A DNA stretch of 35,102 nt, from NCBI GenBank assembly GCA_012521105.1, contig JAAYNA010000076.1:1-35102 (forward strand). Direction: 5' to 3'. This document shows positions 26,285 to 35,102 of the stretch, in pieces. Each line of letters starts with the position of its first letter. Position 1 is the first letter of the stretch. The notes under the pieces are model-generated. The model was given only the letters and a program-made list of their open reading frames with translations. It did no database searches and had not been told where the DNA came from. This DNA comes from Clostridiaceae bacterium (GTDB lineage Bacteria; Bacillota; Clostridia; DSM-8532). The translations under genes and the position numbers were made by a program.

Positions 26285-26332
26285 CTATATCACCTCGCAT
26301 ACTTTAGCTGATATATCCTATGCGAAGAACAG

Positions 26333-27787
26333 TTATTTGGTTACCGTAATACCGCATATCCGGTTATAGAGATTACTGTACTCGCGGGCAGACTTATCCC
26401 AGCTGAAATCCTGCTGCATACAGCGTTTCATTATAGCTTTCCATCTGACCTTGTCTTTGTAAACACCCATGGCCCTTATTACCGCATCCTTCATTTCATG
26501 GGCATTGAAATTTGCAAAGGTAAAACCAGTTCCTTCTCCTGTATATTCATTATATGGAATCACGGTATCCTTTAATCCTCCGGTCTCTCTGACAATCGGA
26601 ACGGTTCCGTAGCGCATACTGTATAGTTGCCCTAACCCGCAGGGTTCAAAAAGAGACGGCATAAGGAACATGTCACAGCCTGCGTAGATTTTTTGAGCCA
26701 GCACAGGATCATAGCATATATTGGCCGATATTTTACCCCTGAAGGCTCCCTGAGCCCACAGAAACATATCTTCATACTTTTTTTCGCCCGTTCCAAGTAC
26801 TATTAACTGAAGATCCATTCCCAAAAGCTCAGCAATCATTCTGTCAATTAAATCAAAACCCTTTTGTGCTACAAGTCTTGAAATGATTCCTATCAGAGGA
26901 GTTTCAGGACATATATTAAGTCCTGCTTCTTTTTGCAGCAGTGCTTTGTTTCTTTGCTTATCTTCCATGTTGTTTATTGAAAAAGGTGTATATATTCGTG
27001 CGTCTGTCAACGGGTTGTTTTCTTCATAATCTATCCCATTAAGTATTCCGCAAAGATCCTGCGAGCGTTTTCTGAGGATTCCAAACAGTTTTTCTCCGTA
27101 AAACTCGGTTTTTATCTCTTCCGCATATGTTTTACTGACGGTTGTAATTTTAGTGGAATAAGCTATTCCAGCCTTTAAAAAATTAATATTGTCGTAAAAT
27201 TCAATGCCATCAGGGTTAAAATACTCCCAACTAAGACCAATAATCTCATCCATCATATTTTTGGGAAAAATACCCTGATATTTAAGGTTGTGTATAGTCA
27301 TTACAGTGTGTATATACTGATAGAACCCTTGATTTCTGTAATACCTGTAATGGGCGTCAAGAAGCAGGCTACAAAGTCCTGTTTGCCAGTCGTTGCAATG
27401 AATAATATAAGGCTTAAAGTCGATTATCGGGAGAACTTCCAAAATAGACTTATTAAAAAAAGTGAATCTTTCACCATCATCTATCTGGCCGTAATACCAG
27501 TCACGGTTGAAATAACGCTCATTGTCAATAAAGTAAAACGGAACACCTTCATGTACCAGCTTAAATATACCGCAATATTCTCGCCTCCAGGTGAGATTTA
27601 CATATGTGTACCCCATAAAGGTCATTTTATTTATATACTGCTGCGGTATTTGACTGTATTTTGGCATAACAACACGAATATCAACACCAAGTTTTCTTAA
27701 GGCTTTTGGAAGTGAACCCGCCACATCTGCAAGACCTCCTGTTTTTGCAAATGGAGTTGCCTCGGATACTGCGAACCAGATTTTCAT
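26333..27787 (-). CDS. glgA: Glycogen synthase (ADP-glucose)
   Basis: A 484-residue GT5 enzyme that extends alpha-1,4-glucan with ADP-glucose. The ADP-glucose-binding motif KTGGLADV (15-22) is intact, with the further family elements HCNDWQTGL and TIHNLKYQG in the N-terminal half. The C-terminal half has ISRLVAQKGFDLI, LMPSLFEPCGLGQLYSMRYG and VRETGGLKDTV. Length is normal. ATG follows TAGGAGG. No other glycogen gene (glgC, glgB, glgP) lies in the window. It is divergent from the beta-galactosidase gene. Confidence 0.97.
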   Translation of the reverse strand: MKIWFAVSEATPFAKTGGLADVAGSLPKALRKLGVDIRVVMPKYSQIPQQYINKMTFMGYTYVNLTWRREYCGIFKLVHEGVPFYFIDNERYFNRDWYYGQIDDGERFTFFNKSILEVLPIIDFKPYIIHCNDWQTGLCSLLLDAHYRYYRNQGFYQYIHTVMTIHNLKYQGIFPKNMMDEIIGLSWEYFNPDGIEFYDNINFLKAGIAYSTKITTVSKTYAEEIKTEFYGEKLFGILRKRSQDLCGILNGIDYEENNPLTDARIYTPFSINNMEDKQRNKALLQKEAGLNICPETPLIGIISRLVAQKGFDLIDRMIAELLGMDLQLIVLGTGEKKYEDMFLWAQGAFRGKISANICYDPVLAQKIYAGCDMFLMPSLFEPCGLGQLYSMRYGTVPIVRETGGLKDTVIPYNEYTGEGTGFTFANFNAHEMKDAVIRAMGVYKDKVRWKAIMKRCMQQDFSWDKSAREYSNLYNRICGITVTK

Positions 27788-27890
27788 TTCTAAAACCTCC
27801 TAAAACGTGTACAAGTTTAGTATTCCAGGCTTTTGCGATATTTAAACGGTGGAAATTGCTAATTTAACCTTAACGTAGGTATGTAATCCC

Positions 27891-27919
27891 TTGCGAATTT
27901 TCTTAGGTTGCTATACTAT
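27891..27919 (+). promoter_or_regulatory. Promoter of the beta-galactosidase gene
   Basis: TTGCGA (27891-27896), 17-nt spacer, TACTAT (27914-27919), about 45 bp before the TTG start codon. Confidence 0.6.
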
Positions 27920-27921
27920 AG

Positions 27922-31032
<3,111 letters not shown>

Positions 31033-31050
31033 TTATAACCAAACAGTGTT

Positions 31051-31080
31051 TTGATTTACTGCAATCCAAAAGGTTATAAT
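31051..31080 (+). promoter_or_regulatory. Promoter of the small transcript downstream of lacZ
   Basis: TTGATT (31051-31056), 18-nt spacer, TATAAT (31075-31080), just 18 bp after the lacZ stop. It predicts transcription starting near 31087 and leading only to the small structured unit, with a terminator at 31189-31222. Confidence 0.65.
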
Positions 31081-31087
31081 TAAGATA

Positions 31088-31101
31088 ACGAAGCGCTTCG
31101 T
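31088..31101. promoter_or_regulatory. LacI/CcpA-like operator palindrome
   Basis: The perfect 14-bp palindrome ACGAAGCGCTTCGT contains the core AAGCGCTT common in operators of LacI/GalR regulators and in catabolite-response elements. It lies 8 bp downstream of the TATAAT box, exactly where a repressor would block the small transcript. It could also be the first hairpin of that RNA. Confidence 0.5.
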
Positions 31102-31150
31102 ATCCGCAGCTTCCGGAAGCTGTAATCCTTATTGAAAGGAGTGATCTGTG

Positions 31151-31183
31151 ATGAAGATTGCAATGGAGGTGGCTGTACTTTAA
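31151..31183 (+). CDS. Possible 10-residue peptide ORF
   Basis: ATG at 31151 lies nine bases after AAGGAG (31136-31141) and the frame reads MKIAMEVAVL then stop. The stop codon falls inside the loop of a GGCTGT/ACAGCC hairpin, just before the terminator. Such short frames arise by chance, but the spacing to the ribosome binding site is good. It could be a leader-type peptide. Low confidence. Confidence 0.3.
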   Translation: MKIAMEVAVL

Positions 31184-31188
31184 CAGCC

Positions 31189-31222
31189 AAAGGGTGTACG
31201 GTACCACCGTACACCCTTTTAA
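31189..31222 (+). terminator. Strong terminator of the small transcript
   Basis: A perfect 14-bp stem AAAGGGTGTACGGT / ACCGTACACCCTTT with a three-base ACC loop, ending in TTTT. On the minus strand the stem is followed by T and GGC, so it acts mainly on the plus strand. Confidence 0.9.
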
Positions 31223-31313
31223 AGTCTGTAAGTACATTGAGAAATCTCCTGCCCCTATTTGTCACCATATTCTATTAATTCGTATCGCGTATCATTTATT
31301 ATGCTATTAAATT

Positions 31314-31508
31314 CGTAGCATCTTCTTTCCGGCATCTGTGCTACGTTTGTCCGAGCCTGTAGATTCAGCTCAAGCAAGCCGAAACTCGCAAAAATGCTTT
31401 TGAATCCTGCAGGCAGCATTTTTGCCCAGACAGTCGACTTGCTTATCCTCGCTCGGAGTCACATGTCCAGCCTGCACTCCGCGATGCTGTCTTCAAGGAG
31501 ATGCTACG
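31314..31508 (+). other. Long nested inverted-repeat element, candidate structured RNA or MITE relic
   Basis: 195 bp with no ORF and distinctly higher GC than its flanks. Its two ends pair over 14 bp (CGTAGCATCTTCTT at 31314-31327 with AAGGAGATGCTACG at 31495-31508). Inside, in strict nested order, are GGCATC/GATGCT (31331/31483), GTGC/GCAC (31338/31474), TCCGAGC/GCTCGGA (31350/31451), AAGCAAG/CTTGCTT (31372/31438) and an 11-bp stem GCAAAAATGCT/AGCATTTTTGC (31388/31415). The two non-Watson-Crick pairs are G-U if read from the plus strand and A-C from the minus strand. An outer TGCTAT/ATAGCA pair (31302/31523) extends it. No promoter or terminator of its own is evident. 31223-31313 shows nothing further. 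Confidence 0.55.
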
Positions 31509-31559
31509 TATGATTCAGCTCTATAGCAATTATTAAATTTAAACAACTTCGCGTTATTT

Positions 31560-32678
31560 TTATTGTGTTTCCTCAGACTGATAATTTGCTGTTTTTTCTT
31601 TTGGATTTTTGCTTATTCGGTTTTTTATTTCGGCCCAAACCCATATAAACAACGGAATGATAACCTGAAAAGGTATTGCATAATAATCATATATGTTCAA
31701 AACCCAGTTTTCCATCTCAACTGTATTTTCATAGAGTATAAAGGCAAGATATGTCATGACCAGACCTGTCTGTATTGTGATAAATCTATAATCGGTTAGC
31801 TTGAATATATAAGATATCCCCTTACAGGTAACAAACAGGCATACACTTGCTTTGATAAAGCATGTAATGGCATATGAAACCGAGATTGTACCTTCCATCC
31901 TCTGAAGGAAATTGCCAAGCTGTATCCGGCTAAAAGAAGAATATGAAGGAAAATAGAAATCGTCCTTGACAGGGCCCAGGATAAATGTGTTCACCAGTGT
32001 TAGTGTAATGAGAACAATGCTTGCTGTAATTACTCCTGTCAGAAAAACCTTATATGCTGAACCCCGTTTTTTCAGAGAATAAAAGATTCCCAAAAAAATA
32101 ACCGATTCACCAAAAGGAAAAGTAAATGCAGAAAAGCCGGCTCTGGCGATTTTGGGAAGACCATGGGCAAAATAAGGTTTGATATAGTTAAAATTCATCT
32201 GACTTATCGACAGCACTTCCATGAGTATTAGTATTAAAATTACCACAGGCAATGCATATGTACTGATCCTGCCTATAACTTCGATACCCAATCGCGCTGC
32301 CACTATAATGATTATACTGAAACTAAGCATAATAACTATCAGTGGTGTTTCGGTCAGTGATGTTATCTTCACAAATTCCCCGAAGTTTCTCAGCACCAGT
32401 GCTCCAACATGCAACGAATACCAGGTGTAAATTGCGATAATAACTGCACCAAACACTTTTCCAAACAATAATTCGGCTATTTCAGGCAAATCCCGCCCCT
32501 CGTGCAGGACCTGTATTCTTGCATAAATTAATGCAAAGGGAATGAAATAAATTAACCCTAAAATTCCTGCTATCCAGTTATCATTTTTAACATCAAGGCC
32601 AGATCCAATTACAATGTTACTGCCTAATAAAAATAGAACTGCAATGCATATTGCTTCTTTATCGGTAATTTTAACCAT
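31560..32678 (-). CDS. Germinant receptor B subunit (GerAB/GerKB family permease)
   Basis: A 372-residue integral membrane protein of the spore germination (APC-like) permease family, with about ten membrane segments from MVKITDKEAICIAVLFLLGS onward. The pattern LLGSNIVIGSG in segment 1, FPFGESVIFLG and a late FIWVWAEIKNR end is typical of GerAB/GerKB. It sits in the spore inner membrane and helps bind germinants. ATG follows AGGAAGG, 11 bp after the small D-like gene. It is the last gene of the ger operon; no clear terminator follows. Confidence 0.92.
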   Translation of the reverse strand: MVKITDKEAICIAVLFLLGSNIVIGSGLDVKNDNWIAGILGLIYFIPFALIYARIQVLHEGRDLPEIAELLFGKVFGAVIIAIYTWYSLHVGALVLRNFGEFVKITSLTETPLIVIMLSFSIIIIVAARLGIEVIGRISTYALPVVILILILMEVLSISQMNFNYIKPYFAHGLPKIARAGFSAFTFPFGESVIFLGIFYSLKKRGSAYKVFLTGVITASIVLITLTLVNTFILGPVKDDFYFPSYSSFSRIQLGNFLQRMEGTISVSYAITCFIKASVCLFVTCKGISYIFKLTDYRFITIQTGLVMTYLAFILYENTVEMENWVLNIYDYYAIPFQVIIPLFIWVWAEIKNRISKNPKEKTANYQSEETQ

Positions 32679-32689
32679 TATCTACCTTC

Positions 32690-32899
32690 CTATTTCATAA
32701 ACAAAGAGTATATAATTAATTCAATCGGTTTTAATGGGCTAGGTATTTTCACATTAAAACTTATCAGAAATGCTAACGTAAATGAAATCAAACTCAATCC
32801 TAGGTTAACATAAAATTCCTTCCATCTCTTTTCCTTATACAACGGGACAAATTCATATATGCCCAGTACAACATAACTTAATATAACTATAATGCACAT
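32690..32899 (-). CDS. Small two-helix membrane protein, likely germinant receptor D subunit
   Basis: 69 residues with two hydrophobic segments (about 2-18 and 30-49) joined by a basic loop KEKRWKEF. It lies between gerC and gerB, starting 11 bp after gerC with GGGAGAA as its ribosome binding site. Size, two-helix form and position match the D subunits described for germinant receptor operons of Bacillus. The sequence itself is poorly conserved in that group, so the call rests on context. Confidence 0.7.
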   Translation of the reverse strand: MCIIVILSYVVLGIYEFVPLYKEKRWKEFYVNLGLSLISFTLAFLISFNVKIPSPLKPIELIIYSLFMK

Positions 32900-32910
32900 T
32901 TTATTCTCCC

Positions 32911-34032
32911 TTATTCAAATTGCTTGTATATAAATGATGTATTCACTATCTCAACTTTAACTGCAATATTAACCTTAATATTGGTAAACTCCTCCTCGTA
33001 ATTGTCTTTTATTTCATCCCATTTTTTAGGATCATTTTCATATATTTTTTGTCCAAAACCAAAAATATCTGCCCGCAAGTTCCTTGCCTTATCAATTACG
33101 TTTTCAAGCTTATCCTTCAACTGCGCTTCACTTAAGCTTTGAATATCATCAAAAATAACTAAATTACTGAATTCAACATTGCAGGTTACTTCATCAATAG
33201 CTGCCTTTGTTTCCACAGTTATATCTACTGTAATCCGGTCTCCATCAGTTTGCGTTTTGATTTTTGTATTATTCCTCAAAATTTCAAGTGAAATAAGAGC
33301 CGGATCTTTTTTTGTTACCATAACACCTCCCTTTATTTCATTTTTTATAAATAGCATGGCTTTTGTTTCATCTCCATTCAGGTAGCCTGCTAGCTTGGTT
33401 TTTTGGAAAACAGCAGCTCCGCTGATAATAGGTATGGTTTTATCTTCTGAAGTCAATAGAGTTACCACAGGCAGCGTAGGTGATATTTCCGATTTCAGTT
33501 CCTGGCTGAGTATATAAAGGGTTGTTGGAGGGCTCTCTGATAGAAATTGACTGTTCTCAAGGCTCTGAGCTAATGATGTGGATATATCCCTTCCAATGGT
33601 TTTATTAGCATGAAGAATTTCTTTAGCACTACATCCCTTAGCTATAATAATATAAAGATCACTCCTTGCTTCTGCATCCTGCCGGAAAAATCTAATTACC
33701 TGGGTTATATTCTCACCGGCAATTTCCTCACTGATAACCAAAACCCTGATATGTCCCCAATAGCCTCTCTTCCCCCCTATCGAAATAAGCTTTCTTACAG
33801 CATCAAACACCGTTTCACCTTCAATTGACAAAACCTTTGTTGATACTTGTGTCTCCTTTCCATCACTAACATCCAGCAATTCTACCGTAAGCATATAATT
33901 ATTTGTTAAGCCCTTATCAAGTGCGGCTCCAATAACAATGGCCATTTCATTTACTTCCCTGTAATTCCAGCATGAAGTCAATGTAAACAGTATAAATACC
34001 AAAGCAGGAAAAAGAATTAATTTTCTTCTCAA
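32911..34032 (-). CDS. Germinant receptor C subunit (Ger(x)C lipoprotein)
   Basis: A 373-residue spore germination lipoprotein. The N terminus has a basic start, a hydrophobic stretch and the lipobox LTSC with lipidated Cys21, followed by WNYREVNEMAIVIGAALDKG, the classic Ger(x)C opening. ISIGGKRGYWGHIRVLVISEE and the C-terminal GFGQKIYENDPKKWDEI are further family elements. The start is TTG at 34032, six bases after the gerA stop, with AGAGGA as ribosome binding site. Confidence 0.93.
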   Translation of the reverse strand: MRRKLILFPALVFILFTLTSCWNYREVNEMAIVIGAALDKGLTNNYMLTVELLDVSDGKETQVSTKVLSIEGETVFDAVRKLISIGGKRGYWGHIRVLVISEEIAGENITQVIRFFRQDAEARSDLYIIIAKGCSAKEILHANKTIGRDISTSLAQSLENSQFLSESPPTTLYILSQELKSEISPTLPVVTLLTSEDKTIPIISGAAVFQKTKLAGYLNGDETKAMLFIKNEIKGGVMVTKKDPALISLEILRNNTKIKTQTDGDRITVDITVETKAAIDEVTCNVEFSNLVIFDDIQSLSEAQLKDKLENVIDKARNLRADIFGFGQKIYENDPKKWDEIKDNYEEEFTNIKVNIAVKVEIVNTSFIYKQFE

Positions 34033-34038
34033 ATCCTC

Positions 34039-35102
34039 TCATCTCCTGTTGTGCCTTGAAATTTGCCTAATCAGGTTTTTTGCACCAATTATTTTAGGCC
34101 TGAGGGTCATTGACCACCAGGGGGCACGTATCCAGGAATCCTGCCCATCATGGTCTTTAAATCTCGTGATAGACATCATATAAGGAACTCCAAAGGAGCG
34201 TATTGACATCAGATGAAGAAAAATCAGTATAATTCCAATAAAATAACCATATAAGCCCATAAAGGAAGAGAGAACCAATAAGAATAATCTGAGCAAAACA
34301 ACACTTTCTATTAGCGTGGGCAGTACAAGAGTTGTAATACCGCTAATAGCTGTTATAATAATAACAGGTGCACTTACAAGTTGTGCCTCTACGGCAGCCT
34401 GACCAAGCACCAGTGTGCCAACAATATTAACGGTCTGCCCCACAGCAGAGGGCATTCTTGCTCCGGCTTCGCGCAATACATCAAAGATAATCAGCATAAT
34501 AATCAGCGACAGTGAAGTAGGAAGCGGCACTCCTTCAAGAGATGCTGATAATGTAATCAAAAGCTGGGTAGGTATCATTTCCTGATGGTATGTCACTAAA
34601 GCCAGATAAACAGCAGGAATGCTTATGGTGGCAATTGAAGCTGTTGTACGTAAAAACCTGTTGAAGCTTCCAAAAATAAAATGATCATAATAATCCTCGC
34701 TTACCTGAATATTTTCTATAAAAATATGTGGTACTGTCAGTACAAACGGGCTTCCATCCACAATAACGGCAATTCTTCCTTCAAGCATTCTTGCAACAAC
34801 CACATCGGGTCTTTCTGTGTACCCTATAGTTGGAAATGTCGATAGTGGTGAATCCTCGATTAATTCCTGAATATAACCCGAATCCAAAATACCATCTATA
34901 TCTATTCTGTTAAGTCTTTGCTCCAGTTCCACCAAAACACTTTCAAGGGCGACGCCCTCAATATAAGTTATGCAAACAGTTGTATTTGTCTGCTTTCCTA
35001 ACTGCAAAAATTTGAACTTAAGGTTTGGATTTTTTATTCTTCTCCTGATAAGAGAAATGTTGGATATTATATGCTCTGTAAAACCTTCCCTTGGTCCGCG
35101 AA
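34039..35102 (-). CDS. Germinant receptor A subunit (GerA/GerKA family), 5' end cut by window
   Basis: The frame is open to the window edge, giving about 354 residues of the C-terminal part of a protein usually around 450-550 long. The first visible residues GPREGFTEHIISNISLIRRR are a GerA family signature lying well inside the protein, so the TTG at 35007 is not a start. IVDGSPFVLTVPHIFIEN, the four to five membrane segments after it and AGARMPSAVGQTVNIVGTLV also match. It forms the germinant-sensing complex with B, C and D. The start and the operon promoter lie outside the window. Confidence 0.95.
   Translation of the reverse strand, partial: RGPREGFTEHIISNISLIRRRIKNPNLKFKFLQLGKQTNTTVCITYIEGVALESVLVELEQRLNRIDIDGILDSGYIQELIEDSPLSTFPTIGYTERPDVVVARMLEGRIAVIVDGSPFVLTVPHIFIENIQVSEDYYDHFIFGSFNRFLRTTASIATISIPAVYLALVTYHQEMIPTQLLITLSASLEGVPLPTSLSLIIMLIIFDVLREAGARMPSAVGQTVNIVGTLVLGQAAVEAQLVSAPVIIITAISGITTLVLPTLIESVVLLRLFLLVLSSFMGLYGYFIGIILIFLHLMSIRSFGVPYMMSITRFKDHDGQDSWIRAPWWSMTLRPKIIGAKNLIRQISRHNRR

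Larger units (their letters stand above)
31087..31222 (+). ncRNA. Candidate small structured transcript (about 135 nt)
   Basis: Between a promoter and a strong terminator lies a unit with no ordinary gene. It carries four inverted repeats in row: ACGAAGC-GCTTCGT (31088-31101), CAGCTTCC-GGAAGCTG (31107-31122), GGCTGT/ACAGCC around a six-base loop (31171-31188), and the 14-bp terminator. A 10-codon ORF (31151-31183) with a good ribosome binding site lies between the second and third. No known RNA family is recognised. It may be a small RNA, a leader-type regulator or a short peptide mRNA. Existence of the transcript is inferred from the signals only. Confidence 0.5.

Overview
This is a low-GC genomic segment from an anaerobic, endospore-forming member of the Clostridia. 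Evidence for that: a germinant-receptor operon (gerA/gerC/D/gerB), an [FeFe]-hydrogenase-like iron-sulfur protein, a class 1B dihydroorotate dehydrogenase pair (pyrD/pyrK), a DUF1540 protein, a tiny YjcZ-like membrane protein, strong AGGAGG-type ribosome binding sites and frequent TTG/GTG starts. The gene style resembles saccharolytic clostridia (the Ruminiclostridium/Acetivibrio kind), but the species cannot be fixed from the sequence.

Layout. 1-420: a tRNA operon on the minus strand (His-Gln-Lys) with a near-consensus promoter. 547-1902: an RsmF-type rRNA methyltransferase with its own promoter. 2020-8577: a long minus-strand run with one clear promoter at its head. It starts with a putative redox or hydrogen sensing module (DRTGG protein, RsbW-like ATPase, [FeFe]-hydrogenase-like protein, second DRTGG protein, PHP phosphoesterase). 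It then runs into pyrK, pyrD, a histidine phosphatase and a divergent orotate phosphoribosyltransferase-like gene. 8699-8905: a small DUF1858 redox protein. 9303-10878: gamma and beta subunits of a sodium-pumping decarboxylase. 11081-12286: apgM. 12373-13677: a membrane PP2C-LysM fusion. 13882-14058: a DUF1540 protein. 14329-16934: acyl-CoA synthetase and a HisJ-type phosphatase. 16970-25431, minus strand: a uroporphyrinogen-decarboxylase-family enzyme, rsfS-leuS, HelD, a HEAT-like protein and a CPBP protease. 25683-26060: a VOC enzyme. 26168-27787, minus strand: glycogen synthase and a 38-residue membrane protein. 27964-31032: a LacZ-type beta-galactosidase with a TTG start. 31560-35102, minus strand: the germination operon, with gerA cut by the window edge.

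The most unusual DNA is the 530 bp between lacZ and gerB, which has no ordinary gene. It holds two separate structures. The first is a compact transcription unit (promoter, a LacI/cre-like palindrome at the predicted start site, three further hairpins including a 14-bp terminator, and a 10-codon ORF with a good ribosome binding site). The second is a roughly 195-nt element whose two halves pair through six nested helices, with both wobble pairs favouring an RNA read from the plus strand. These are the best candidates for something undescribed. The hydrogenase-like sensory cluster, which runs straight into the DHOD genes, is the best protein-level candidate.
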